DNA of 64,000 nt from AP-15 sp963814865 (GCA_963814865.1 CAWFEN010000014.1:1240001-1304000), one strand, 5' to 3'; shown: positions 43,859 through 53,635, counted from the stretch's first letter. A program made the numbers and translations. The notes: generated by a model not told the origin, from the letters alone.

Positions 43859-44614
43859 TTACCCCCTTCCGACGAACGGCATCTTGGTCGCCATCACGGT
43901 CAGGAACTGGACGTTGGCCTCGGGCGTCACGGTCGACATGAACACGACCGCGCGGGCGACGTTCTCGACATTCATCGTCGGCTCCTCGATGACCGTGCCG
44001 TTGGCCTGCGGCACGCCGCGCTGCATGCGCTGGGTCATCTCGGTCAAGGCGTTGCCGATATCGATCTGACCGCAGGAGATGTCGTATTTGCGGCCGTCGA
44101 GCGAGGTCGATTTGGTCAGCCCGGTGATCGCGTGCTTGCACGAGGTGTAGGCGACCGAATTGGGCCGCGGCACATGGGCCGAGATCGAGCCGTTGTTGAT
44201 GATCCGGCCGCCCATCGGCTGCTGGTCCTTCATGATCCTGAAGGCTTCCTGGGTGCACAGGAACGAGCCGGTCAGGATCGAGCCGACGACCGCCTGCCAG
44301 CGCTCGAAGGCCAGTTCCTCGATCGGCGACGAGGCGCCGAAGCCGGCATTGTTGAAGAGCACGTCGAGCCGGCCGAAAGTTTCCTTGGTCCGGGCGAACA
44401 AAGCGCGGACCGAGTCGGGATTGCCGACGTCGGTCGGCACGCCGAGCGCCTTTCCCTGCAAGCCTTCGATCTCACCGACCACCGCCTGCAGCGGCTCCGG
44501 CCGGCGGCCGGCGACGACGACCGCAAACCCTTCCCTGGCCAGCGCCAACGCCGAAGCCTTGCCGATGCCGCTGCCGCCGCCCGTCACGAGCGCCACCTTG
44601 CCGTTCGAATTCAT
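43859..44614 (-). CDS. Short-chain dehydrogenase/reductase (SDR)
   Basis: This 251-residue classical SDR has TGGGSGIG near residue 13, an AGRR turn that favours NADP(H), NNAGFG, a catalytic Ser in NNGSISAH and the motif YTSCK. The C-terminal region (FMSTVTPEANVQFLTVMATKMPFVGRG) matches a subgroup common in Bradyrhizobium-like bacteria. ATG 44614 follows AAAGGAAAACGGCGAG. It is convergent with the ABC operon and divergent from the cyclase-ATPase gene. The substrate is unknown. Confidence 0.9.
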   Translation of the reverse strand: MNSNGKVALVTGGGSGIGKASALALAREGFAVVVAGRRPEPLQAVVGEIEGLQGKALGVPTDVGNPDSVRALFARTKETFGRLDVLFNNAGFGASSPIEELAFERWQAVVGSILTGSFLCTQEAFRIMKDQQPMGGRIINNGSISAHVPRPNSVAYTSCKHAITGLTKSTSLDGRKYDISCGQIDIGNALTEMTQRMQRGVPQANGTVIEEPTMNVENVARAVVFMSTVTPEANVQFLTVMATKMPFVGRG

Positions 44615-44732
44615 CTCGCCGTTTTCCTTTCGCTCGACGCCGGGTGTCTCTGGGCGCACGATATTATCAGCTTACCGCACGTGCGCTCCAGCGAGTTGCG
44701 CGCGACAATTGGCCGAGCTGAAAGGGCGGTCG

Positions 44733-47700
44733 ATGGATATCGCAGAATGGCTGCTGGATCTCGGGCTCGACCAGTACGAGCCGGCCTTCCGCGAAAATGC
44801 GATCGACGCGACCGTGCTGACGAGCCTGACTGCGGAGGATCTGCGAGATCTCGGCGTCACTCTGGTCGGGCATCGCCGCAAGCTCCTCGACGCCATCGCT
44901 GCGCTCGGCGCCGAGGCTGCCGCCGCGACCGAGACAGCACCCCGCGCAGCAGCGGCGCGGCCCGAGGCGGAGCGGCGGCAGCTTTCGGTAATGTTCTGCG
45001 ACCTGGTGGGCTCGACCGCACTCTCGACGCAGTTCGATCCCGAGGATCTGCGCGAGATCATCGCCGCCTATCACCGCACTGTCGGCCAAATAATCGCCCA
45101 AGCCGACGGCTTTGTTTCGAGGTACATGGGCGATGGCGTGTTGGCCTATTTCGGCTACCCGCAGGCGCATGAGGACGATGCCGAGCGGGCGGTACGAGCA
45201 GGGCTGGGCGCGATCGACGCTGTCAGCCGCCTCGATGTCAAATCCGTCAAGCTGCAAACGCGCGTCGGGATCGCCACCGGGCTGGTGATCGTCGGCGACC
45301 TGATCGGCGAGGGCTCGGCGCAGGAGCAGTCCGTCGTCGGCGAGACGCCGAACCTCGCCGCCCGGCTGCAAGCCCTGGCCCAGCCGAACACCATGGTCAT
45401 CGCCCCGGGCACGCGCCGGCTGGTCGGCGATCTCTTCGAGTACTGCGATCTCGGCGCCGTCGAGTTGAAGGGCATCGCAGAGCCGGTGCGGGTTTGGCAG
45501 GTATTGCGTCAGAGCATCATCGCGAGCCGGTTCGAAGCCTTGCGGGGATCGGCGCTCTCGCCCCTGGTCGGCCGCGACGAGGAGCTCGACCTGCTGTTGC
45601 GGCGCTGGGATCGCGCCAAGGCGGGGGACGGCCAGGTCGTGCTGATCTCCGGCGAAGCCGGCCTCGGCAAATCGCGCATCGCGGCGGCATTGGCGGAGCG
45701 CCTCCACGCCGAGCCACGTCTGCGCCTGCGCTATTTCTGCTCGCCCTATCACCAGGACAGCGCGCTCTATCCGTTTGTCGACCAGCTCGGCCGCGCGGCC
45801 GGGTTTACCCGCGACGACCTGGCCGCCTCCAAGCTGGAAAAGCTCGAGGCCTTGCTCGCCCGCGCCGCCCCGCCGGACGAGGATGTGGCATTCGTTGCCG
45901 ATCTGATGTCATTGCCGGCCTCGGCGCGTCATCCCCCGCCGACCTTGAGCCCACAGCGCAAGAAGGAGCGGACGCTGGGAGCGCTGATCCGGCTGCTCGA
46001 GCGGATGGCGGCACAGCAGCCGGTGGTCATGGTCTTTGAAGATGCCCATTGGATCGATCCGACCTCGCGCGAATTGCTCGACCTCGTCGTCGATCGGGTG
46101 CGCAACCTGCCGGTGCTGCTGGTCGTGACGTTTCGTCCCGAGTTCCAGCCGCCCTGGATCGGCCAGCCGCAGGTTACGATGCTGGCGCTCAATCGCCTGG
46201 ACCGGCGCGACCGGACCGCTCTGGTGGCACAAATCGCCGGCGGCAAGGCGCTGCCCGGCGAGGTCATCGATCAGATCGCCGATCGCACCGACGGCGTGCC
46301 GCTGTTTGTCGAGGAGCTGACCCGGAGCATCCTGGAGAGCGGGCTGCTGCGCGAGGAGAACGGCCGGTACGTGCTCGACCGCGCGCTGCCGCCATTCGCA
46401 ATCCCGACGACGCTGCACGACTCGCTGATGGCGCGGCTCGATCGACTGGCGGCGGTGCGCCTGGTGGCGCAGACCGGCGCCGCCATAGGGCGCGAGTTTC
46501 CCTACACGCTGCTGCGGGCCGTCTCCCGCCTTCCCGAGGACGAGCTGGACGCCGCCCTGGCCCGCCTCGTCGCCTCCGAGCTGGTCTCCCAGCGCGGTAC
46601 ACCGCCCGAGTCGATCTATACCTTCAAGCACGCGCTCGTGCAGGACGCGGCGCATGGCAGCCTGCTGCGCAGCTCGCGACAGCAACTGCACGCGCAGATC
46701 GCCGAAGCGCTCGAGGCCCAGTCGCCCGCGATCACGGAAAGCCAGCCCGAGCTGCTCGCGCAACATTACGCCGAGGCCGGGCTCGTCGAAAAATCCGTCG
46801 CCTACTGGGCCAGGGCGGGTCAACGATCCGTCGCCCGCTCGGCGATGGCGGAAGCAGCCGCGCAATTTCACAAGGGGCTGGATCTGCTCGCGCTGTTGCC
46901 GGACAGCCGGGAAAGCCAGCGGCAGGAGCTCGAATTTCGCAGCTCCCTGGGCGCGGTCATGCTGGCGATCAAGGGTTTCGGCGCGCCGGAAACCGGCGAG
47001 GCTTACGCCCGCGCACGCGAGCTGTGGGAACGGCTGGGTTCTCCGGCGGAGTTCCTCCAGATTCCCTTTGGACAGTCCTTTTTTCATGTGTATCGCGGCG
47101 AAATCGACCGGGCGCAGCGCCTGGACGAGGATTTGCTGCGGCTGAGCCGGCAGCGCCATCGATTCCGCCGGGCTTGTCCTCGGCCACCTGACCTCCGGGC
47201 GGACGCTGATGTTCGCGGGACGGTTCGCGGAATCACGGTCGCATCTGGAGCAGGTGCCGGCGCTTTACGACCCGGTTTCCCACGGAATGCTGGTCCAGCA
47301 AGTGGGGCTTCACCCCCACGTCAACTCGCAGGCGTATCTGGGGAACGTCCTGTTCTGCATCGGCTTTCCCGACCAGGCCCTGGCGCAGAACGGCGCGGCG
47401 ATCGCCGAGGCGCGCAGACTGGCTCATCCGCTGTCGATATTGTCGAGCATGGCGCTCGGCGCGGTGCTGCTCTGGCTCATCGGAGACATCGCCGCCCTGG
47501 CCGAGAGGGCCGGCCAGCTCATGTCGTTGGCGAGCGAGCAGGGCTTCCCCTACTTCCACGCGGTCGGCACGATCTTTCGCGGCTGGGTCAAGGTCAGCAA
47601 TGGCGAGGTGAAGGAGGGAATATCGCTGCTGCGCAGCGCGGCGGCGACGTTTCAGGCCATCGGGTCGGATCTGTGGATGCCCCACCATCTCGCCCTTCTC

Positions 47701-48075
47701 GCCAGGGCCTATGAGATCGCGGGAGAAATCGACGAGAGCGTAGGCCGATTGGACGAAGCCTTGCGGCTCTCGGAACGGACCGGGGAAATCTGGCTCGACG
47801 CGGAGCTGTATCGGCACAAAGGCGAGCTCCTGCGGCGGCAAGGGCATAGCGCGGGCGCCGAGGAGCTCTTTGGCGCCGCCCTCGGCACCGCCCGGCAGCA
47901 AGGGGCGAAGCTTTGGGAACTGCGCGCGGCGACGAGCCTGGCCGGGGCCCGCCGCGACCAAGGGGGGCGGGAGGCGGCTCACAACATTCTCGCGCCGATT
48001 TACGGCTGGTTCACCGAGGGGTTCGCGACCCCCGATCTGCGGAAAGCGGAGGAGCTGCTCAGCCAATTGGCATGA
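44733..48075 (+). pseudogene. SAM-domain/class III adenylate cyclase/AAA-ATPase/TPR protein, split by a +1 frameshift
   Basis: Domains in order: a SAM domain (~1-60, IAEWLLDLGLDQYEPAF) and a class III cyclase (~80-260). The cyclase metal-binding Asp residues are in FCDLVGST and YMGDGVLAYFGYP, and its catalytic Asn/Arg are in TPNLAARLQ. Then comes a STAND-type ATPase with P-loop GEAGLGKSR and Walker B VMVFEDAHWID, then TPR-like helices. At 47160 one extra C shifts the frame. The upstream frame ends LLRLSRQRH, and the correct frame resumes with DSAGLVLGHLTSGRTLMFAG and runs to 48075. Corrected, the protein has about 1113 residues. AAAGGG precedes ATG 44733. The stop overlaps an ATG of the monooxygenase frame. 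Confidence 0.88.
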
Positions 48076-48104
48076 TTTCGACCGATACTTCGGGAGAGAA
48101 GCAC

Positions 48105-49796
48105 ATGGACGGAAATGACGAGCTTCAATTCTTCGACGTGATCGTTCTGGGCGCCGGCTGGTCGGGGCTTCTGGCGTGCAAATACTGCCTCGGCGAGGGC
48201 CTGAAGACGACCGTTCTGGAAAGCCGGGATTTGATCGGCGGCGTCTGGGCCTTCACCGATGACGCCCGATTTGGCGGGGTGATGACGACGACGGAAACGA
48301 CGTCGTCGCGGTGTGTCACCGAGATGTCCGATTTCCCGATGCCGGACGACTTTCCGGAGTTCCCGGCGCATACCCAGATTATCAGCTATCTGCGCGATTA
48401 CTGCGCCCGCTTCGGTCTCGACCGGCACATCCGCCTCGACCACCAAGTGAAGGGCGCGCGCAAAATCGGCAACGCCTGGCATGTCGCCTGCGCCAACGGG
48501 GCTGAGCTCCTCGCCAAGAACCTGATCGTCTCGTCCGGGGTGCACCAGCATCCGAACGACATCTCCGGCGACCCGCGGTTCAACCGCTTCACCGGGCCGA
48601 TCATCCATACTGCCGAGATCAAGTCGGCCCCACGGGACCTGGTCGGCAAGACGGTTGTCTTGTTCGGTGGCGGCGAGAGCGCCAGCGATATCGCGTTCCA
48701 GGTCAGCAAGGCGGCCGCGGGTCTCTATTGGTGCATCCCGAACGGCCAGTGGTTCATCCCCAAGATGGTCGACCGCTGGTGGCCGTTTCCGAGCAAGCGC
48801 CCCAAGATCGGCGACCAGGCCTCGTCGCGCGTGCGGCTGACCTTGTCGCCAACGCGAGGCTATTCGCCGTTCATCAACCAGTACTTGCAGTTCACGCTCG
48901 GCTTCAACGGGCACGGCCAGGAGGCATGGCGAACCCATGCGCCCTACCACCAGCATTTCTTCAACAAGAGCTACGCGGTGATCCCGCAAGTGAAGGCCGG
49001 CAAGGTCATCGCCAAGCGGGACATCGCCCGCAGCGACGGCAATGACGTTTATTTCAGCGACGGAACCATGGTCCGCGCCGACGCCATCATCTCCAGCTCC
49101 GGGTATCGCATGGCGTTCCCGTTCTTCGACGCGTCTACGATGCCGTCGCTCGACATCCAGGACTGGTACAAATACCTGTTCGCGGCGGATCCTTCCCTGG
49201 CGTTTGTCGGCTTTGCGCGCCCGGTTATCGGCTCGATCCCGGCGATCGCCGAATTGCAGTCGCGCTACGCCGCGCTGGTGTTCGCCGGCAAGCGCACTCT
49301 GGCGCCACTCGAGGAACGAGCGCGTGTCACCAAAAAAGACACCGACTATTGGAACCGCCGGTTTCGCTTCACCTCGCGGCGCCTGCGCGGGCTGGTCGAC
49401 TTGCCCTACTATTGCGATCAGATGGCGCGGCTGATCGGTTGCCGCCCACCCTATTGGAAGCTGCTGTTCACCGCCCCGGGCAAATGGTGGTGGGCGGTCT
49501 CGACGCCGTGGAACGGCGGCCAATACTGGCTGCATGACGAGACCCGGCACGAGCGCGTGTTCCGCGCCTTCTCCCGCTACCGCTTCAACCAGGCGAGCGA
49601 GGTCTACATATTGCTGGCGTTGATGCCGATCCTGCCCTTTGTGGCGCTCGGCAGCCGCATCCGCCTCTTCATCAACGAGAACTTCATCTGGCGGAGAGAA
49701 CCCGCGCCGCGGCGGGATGAGGTCCCGGTGCCCGACGGGATCTCCGCGGAACGCTCCGGTGCCATTTCGTCACATATTCGTGGTACGTTCCCCTAG
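48105..49796 (+). CDS. Flavin-containing monooxygenase
   Basis: This 563-residue FAD- and NADPH-dependent monooxygenase has the FAD site VIVLGAGWSGLLACKY, the FMO-type fingerprint FTGPIIHTAEIKS (F-x-G-x3-H-x3) and the NADPH site FGGGESASDIAFQV. The late ATG/hydrophobic segment SSSGYRMAFPF is also FMO-like. A hydrophobic stretch near residue 515 (YILLALMPILPFVALG) suggests membrane association. The ATG at 48105 has GGGAGAG 9 bases upstream. An earlier in-frame ATG at 48072 overlaps the cyclase-ATPase stop and could give coupled translation. The substrate is unknown. Confidence 0.9.
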   Translation: MDGNDELQFFDVIVLGAGWSGLLACKYCLGEGLKTTVLESRDLIGGVWAFTDDARFGGVMTTTETTSSRCVTEMSDFPMPDDFPEFPAHTQIISYLRDYCARFGLDRHIRLDHQVKGARKIGNAWHVACANGAELLAKNLIVSSGVHQHPNDISGDPRFNRFTGPIIHTAEIKSAPRDLVGKTVVLFGGGESASDIAFQVSKAAAGLYWCIPNGQWFIPKMVDRWWPFPSKRPKIGDQASSRVRLTLSPTRGYSPFINQYLQFTLGFNGHGQEAWRTHAPYHQHFFNKSYAVIPQVKAGKVIAKRDIARSDGNDVYFSDGTMVRADAIISSSGYRMAFPFFDASTMPSLDIQDWYKYLFAADPSLAFVGFARPVIGSIPAIAELQSRYAALVFAGKRTLAPLEERARVTKKDTDYWNRRFRFTSRRLRGLVDLPYYCDQMARLIGCRPPYWKLLFTAPGKWWWAVSTPWNGGQYWLHDETRHERVFRAFSRYRFNQASEVYILLALMPILPFVALGSRIRLFINENFIWRREPAPRRDEVPVPDGISAERSGAISSHIRGTFP

Positions 49797-49831
49797 CTCA
49801 TACCCGGCAACAGCCTTATTTTCCGCGACCT

Positions 49832-49923
<92 letters not shown>

Positions 49924-49987
49924 ACCCTACGCTACAATATCCGGTAATATCCTCTGGCGCCCGGCGATTGTCGCCAGTGCGCCTCCT

Positions 49988-50632
49988 TTATTGACTGTCA
50001 GCATTGGCCGCCAGGATCGTGATCTCCGGTTCCCAGTCTTCGGGTAGCTCCGGCGGACTGATCAATTCCAGGTCGAGCCGGATGAATGACTTGAGGATGG
50101 ATTGAAAGGTCCCGGTGTCGCCCGCCCAATGAATGATGCCATCAAAGTCCTTGGCGAGCCTGTGCGTCAGATCGAGCGATGAGCGACGGTTAACGCCGAC
50201 CGGACTATCCACCTGCACGATGGCGATCTTGTCGCCGCCGACCCATCGCACGATGTCCTGGGGAACTCGTGAGCATAGTTGCGGCGACCGTTCCATACGG
50301 CTGTACGGATCACTTTTCCTGCTGGTGTGGCAAGGCGGAAGATCCAGGGCGAGTTTTCCTGTGCCACGCCGGACGCCGCGTAGAATGGCGGCGGCGGTGG
50401 ACGGTTGAGAATTGCGGCGTTCTGCTCTCGTATCTTCTGCCGCTGTCCAGCCGTCAGCCGTTCGAGTTGCCTGCCTGCACTATCGAAAAGCTGGACCGCT
50501 TTCGAGTAGTACTTCTCCGCCGTGCCGGCGTCATAGACGCCGGAATCCGGGAAGGCGAACAGTGTGGCCAGGCTGTTCGTTCCCGCTGCTGTCTCTTTCG
50601 CTTGGCTTCCCCCACTGCATCGCGCCCCGGAT
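49988..50632 (-). pseudogene. Hypothetical protein, probably frameshifted
   Basis: Two minus-strand frames read as one plausible protein if joined near 50262-50272. The upstream part (to 50649, overlapping the acetyltransferase stop) has KYYSKAVQLFDSAGRQLERL and a proline stretch. The downstream part has VPQDIVRWVGGDKIAIVQVD and LAKDFDGIIHWAGDTGTF and ends at 49988. The shift is -1, opposite to the other broken genes here. I do not recognise the family. The base composition is less GC-rich than the neighbours, consistent with transfer next to the tRNA. Confidence 0.4.
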
Positions 50633-51163
50633 TTAGCCGAACGCCGCAACCACGGTTTCGATGGGGAGAAACAGGGTTCGGCTGTCCGTCGGATATTCGA
50701 CGAACTCGGCGCACTTCATATAGAAGCGCCTGGCCGCGTCATCCTTGGCGTGGACGAGCACCGCCCCGATCCCGATGCTCTGCGAGGCGACCGCGATACG
50801 GCGCAGAGCGTCCGAGAGGATATCGGCGCCAAGACCTTTGCCCGCATGGTCGCGGCTGACCGCCAGCCGCCCGATCACCGAGACCGGGATCGTATCGGGG
50901 GCGTTGCGGCGGACTTTGCCGGGTGCGGCTGCCCGTTCCACCGCTCCGGCCGAGATACAGAAATAGGCGACCACCCGCTTGCCCTCGCAGACGACGTAGG
51001 TGCGCGAAAACCGGCTTTCGTTTTTCCGGGCGCGGTGCAGCAGCCATTCGTTCAGCGCCGGTTCGCCACAGTCGAAGGCGGAAAGGTCGTGCCCGGCGGT
51101 CAGTGGAACGGGTGCCGAAAGTCGAGGTTCGGAACGTTTCGGCTCATTTTCTACTTCTGCCAT
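50633..51163 (-). CDS. GNAT acetyltransferase toxin (TacT/AtaT-like)
   Basis: The 176-residue GNAT protein has the toxin-group N-terminus (FDCGEPALNEWLLHRARKNE), the acetyl-CoA P-loop DHAGKGLGADIL, and the C-terminal ARRFYMKCAEF with the conserved Tyr and FLPIETV. Toxins of this group acetylate the amino group of charged tRNA and stop translation. The start overlaps the antitoxin gene by 13 nt, the standard type II arrangement. The target tRNA cannot be told from sequence. Confidence 0.9.
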   Translation of the reverse strand: MAEVENEPKRSEPRLSAPVPLTAGHDLSAFDCGEPALNEWLLHRARKNESRFSRTYVVCEGKRVVAYFCISAGAVERAAAPGKVRRNAPDTIPVSVIGRLAVSRDHAGKGLGADILSDALRRIAVASQSIGIGAVLVHAKDDAARRFYMKCAEFVEYPTDSRTLFLPIETVVAAFG

Positions 51164-51492
51164 GCCGGAACTCGGCGCAGCAGGGACCGCAGTTTCGGTC
51201 CCGGTGCGGGAGGATTGTCGAGTGCATGCATGAAGTCGTCATAGCCCTCGGCATGGAGCACGAAGAGCCGCTGCTCGAGCAGCACATCGATGGCATGTCG
51301 CCGAGCGCATTCGATCATGAACTCGGTGCGGGTCTTGCCGAGAAGCGCCGCCGCATCGTCAATGAGCTGACGGGTATGCGTCTCGATACGCAGGTTGATG
51401 CTGCCCTTCGTATCAGCCGCTGAGGAACGCTCCGCGACCGCGACGGTCGCCGCGCCCAAGCTTCCCGAAGATAACGAACGGCCCTTTGACAT
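51151..51492 (-). CDS. DUF1778 ribbon-helix-helix antitoxin (TacA-like)
   Basis: The 113-residue antitoxin has its RHH DNA-binding part at residues ~31-65 (INLRIETHTRQLIDDAAALLG, then KTRTEFMIECARRHA), followed by a toxin-binding tail. The N-terminal ~28 residues are longer than in most DUF1778 proteins. The only in-frame start, ATG 51492, lies seven bases after a good -10 box, so the mRNA may be leaderless. It should repress its own promoter together with the toxin. Confidence 0.9.
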   Translation of the reverse strand: MSKGRSLSSGSLGAATVAVAERSSAADTKGSINLRIETHTRQLIDDAAALLGKTRTEFMIECARRHAIDVLLEQRLFVLHAEGYDDFMHALDNPPAPGPKLRSLLRRVPAWQK

Positions 51493-51499
51493 GCGTGGG

Positions 51500-51528
51500 A
51501 ATATGCTTTCCCGTAGCTACGATGTCAA
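51500..51528 (-). promoter_or_regulatory. Strong sigma-70 promoter of the toxin-antitoxin operon
   Basis: On the minus strand TTGACA (51528-51523) is followed by a 17-base spacer and CATATT (51505-51500). The ATG follows seven bases later. The spacer contains the 8-bp palindrome GTAGCTAC at 51513-51520, a natural place for an RHH antitoxin to bind. Confidence 0.65.
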
Positions 51529-51727
51529 TACGTCCCTTCTCCGGAGCCGCAGCGCCCTTGAGGCCGGTCTCTTGGCTTCGCCGGAGCTATGGTCGAATTT
51601 GGTGCGGCGTGGGGGAAGGACTGCCCGCAGCAATCGCTCGGTCGCACTGAGCCAGCCTATAGGCCCATCATAGGACTACAGCGACCTCCGCATCCGTCGG
51701 CGCGACGAGCGGGCCGCGGGAATGATC

Positions 51728-52156
51728 TTATTGCGGCGGCGGCGGTGGCTGGCCGGGGTTCGGCGGACGCTGGTGGGCCGCGCGCCACGCGCGCATCTCC
51801 TCCCGGGTCACGACGCCGGTATGGTTCACATCCATCTGGTCGAACACCGCACCGGCCCGCTGCGCCGCGCGTTGAGGGTCGCGCTGCAAATTGGTGGCCC
51901 GCTGCACCGCGCGCTGGATGTACTGGTCGCGGGTAATGCCGTCCCCTTGTGGCGGCGGTCCGCTCGGCGGCCGCGCGCCCGGTGGCGGCCCCCCGCTCTC
52001 GGGCGGCGGACCCGGCGGCTGAGATTGCGGGTAACCGTAATATGGCGGATATGGGTAAGTATATCCTGTATAGGGGTCATAATAACACCCAGGCAGCGCG
52101 CCGGCGACCACCAGCACGATCAGCATCGCCCGCCACACTCGACTACGTTCAATCAC
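51728..52156 (-). CDS. Proline-rich EF-hand lipoprotein
   Basis: The product has a lipoprotein signal (IERSRVWRAMLIVLVVAG) with lipobox LPGC. A Tyr/Pro/Gly-rich segment and a long Pro-rich linker follow, then a single EF-hand-like loop (FDQMDVNHTGVVTREEM) with Asp, Asn and Glu in calcium-binding positions. It ends in a proline run. The GTG at 52156 gives a normal-length signal peptide and 142 residues. The frame is open to 52216, which would place the signal about 20 residues further in. It is probably an exported calcium-responsive or structural protein; the role is unknown. Confidence 0.7.
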   Translation of the reverse strand: MIERSRVWRAMLIVLVVAGALPGCYYDPYTGYTYPYPPYYGYPQSQPPGPPPESGGPPPGARPPSGPPPQGDGITRDQYIQRAVQRATNLQRDPQRAAQRAGAVFDQMDVNHTGVVTREEMRAWRAAHQRPPNPGQPPPPPQ

Positions 52157-52539
52157 GCCGACCTCATCCCCGCCCGATAAAATTTGGTCTGCGCCTTTCG
52201 GGAGAGACGCGGACACCCAGGTTTTCGTACGCGAAGCCGTCCGCCACGAACGGCCAGTTTTCTCCGTTTGGACGATGATGACCTGATCCGGAATTACAGG
52301 GCAAGCACATACCGATCAGCGCCGATGGGGGCGGTCGCAGCACCAATTGCGCAGGCTGCGGTCGAGCTTTCCAACGCATTGGGGGTGTCGATCATCTTGC
52401 GGATCGCCGGCGGGAGGACGAGCCGCGGCGGCGCATGCTCCCAAGCCCGCCGGGCCTGGCCGATCGCCGGATATTATTTGCCCTATTCGGCCTCGCCGGC
52501 GCCGAGTCCGGCGGCGGCCCGCGCCGCGCTCCCGGCGGG
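52157..52539. other. Intergenic region between lipoprotein and cupin genes
   Basis: I see no convincing gene in this ~380-base stretch. A 71-codon minus-strand frame (52164-52379) overlaps the lipoprotein start and matches nothing I know. Its centre (about 52250-52320) is less GC-rich than its surroundings and probably holds the lipoprotein promoter, but no clear boxes stand out. Confidence 0.35.
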
Positions 52540-53019
52540 TCAGCTGTTGCGGTGGATCGGATCGACCCACCGGACCTCTTCCGGGCGCTCGGCCGGCTCG
52601 ATATCGAGATTGACGACGACCGCCTCGTTGTCGCTGCGCACCAGCACGCATTCGAGCGTCTCCTCGGTGGATGCGTTGATCTCCTGATGCGGCACATAGG
52701 GCGGGACGAAGATGAAATCGCCGGGACCCGCCTCGGCGACGTATTCGAGATGGTCGCCCCAGCGCATCCGCGCCCGGCCCTTCAAGACATAGATCACGCT
52801 CTCGAGCGCACCGTGGTGATGCGCGCCGGTCTTGGCGTTGGCGTGGATCCTGACCGTGCCGGCCCAGATCTTCTGCGCGCCGACGCGGGCGAGGTTGATC
52901 GCGGCGGCGCGGTCCATGCCCGGTGTCTGGGCGGTGTTCGGATCGAGCCGGTCGCCCGGAATGACCTTGACCCCGTGGATCTTCCAATCGACGTGTTCAT
53001 GCTCGTGGCTGCCGCTCAT
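52540..53019 (-). CDS. Single-domain cupin protein
   Basis: The 159-residue protein has a conserved beta-barrel: cupin motif 1 region GAHHHGALESVIYVLKG with a His cluster for metal, and motif 2 region GPGDFIFVPPYVPHQEIN with the third His. It ends EVRWVDPIHRNS. The N-terminus is His-rich (SGSHEHEHVDW). The start ATG 53019 follows GGGACGGGCGAG. The same frame continues upstream without a stop through a PEP-CTERM module, so a longer fusion is formally possible. The enzymatic role is unknown. Confidence 0.82.
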   Translation of the reverse strand: MSGSHEHEHVDWKIHGVKVIPGDRLDPNTAQTPGMDRAAAINLARVGAQKIWAGTVRIHANAKTGAHHHGALESVIYVLKGRARMRWGDHLEYVAEAGPGDFIFVPPYVPHQEINASTEETLECVLVRSDNEAVVVNLDIEPAERPEEVRWVDPIHRNS

Positions 53020-53550
53020 CTCGCCCGTCCCGTCCGCATCGGGTCCCGTCCCGACAGGGTCGCTTCGTAGCGCAAAAGGTGCTCGCGATGAAGCGCGCCG
53101 TGCCTGCAGCAACAGCATCGCGGTCCCCAGCATGCCGAAGCCCAGGATCGAAAGGCTCGACGGCTCCGGGACCGCCGCCGTGCGGGCCGGCGGATCGCGC
53201 CAGCTGCCGGCATCGCCCGAATCGGAGAGGATCGGGGGGTCGGGCAGGCTACCGGCCGCGTCCGGCAGGAATGCAGCCGGAGGCTCCGGCAGACGGCCGG
53301 CCTCGCTCGGGGCGACTGGCGGAAATGTCATGCTGCCTGCCACCGGACCGGGCACCCCGGCGACCATCAGCCCGACCGCGATGCAGACCTTCGCCGAAAC
53401 GGCGGCCGTTCGCGCCGAGCCGGCGCCATGCGAAATCTCGCGGCCGCCATGACGAAGAAGATGTCCGAATGGATGATGGACGGCGCGCCCGAAATGGCGG
53501 TGGGCTTTCGCGCCGAGAGTGCGGACCAGGAAAAAGCAGCGGATGAGCAT
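53020..53550 (-). CDS. PEP-CTERM sorting-signal protein without its own stop codon
   Basis: The frame from ATG 53550 contains a hydrophobic signal-like segment (VCIAVGLMVAGVPGPVAG), a Pro/Asp-rich linker, and then a PEP-CTERM signal: VPEPSSLSILGFGMLGTAML followed by a basic QARRA. PEP-CTERM signals are normally the last 25 or so residues and are cut by an exosortase. Here the frame goes on for 33 residues and enters the cupin. The N-terminal 45 residues are His/Arg-rich and not signal-like, and ATG 53550 has no Shine-Dalgarno sequence, so the true start is unclear. No exosortase gene is in the window. Confidence 0.5.
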
Positions 53551-53635
53551 GGAACACGTGTTACAGGTATACGTACCAAATAGCCGTATCGCGGCAGGCC
53601 GAGCTTCTTGCCGACGCCGCGCCGGTATCCGGGAT

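Noticed and set aside
51395..51673. 92-codon plus-strand frame over the toxin-antitoxin promoter
   Set aside because: It is largely the antisense of the antitoxin and its promoter, with no ribosome site and no family match.
49924..53550. Direct repeat of the tRNA-Ser 3' end marking an integrated element
   Set aside because: I looked for a second copy of the T-arm/acceptor sequence downstream and saw none; there is also no integrase.
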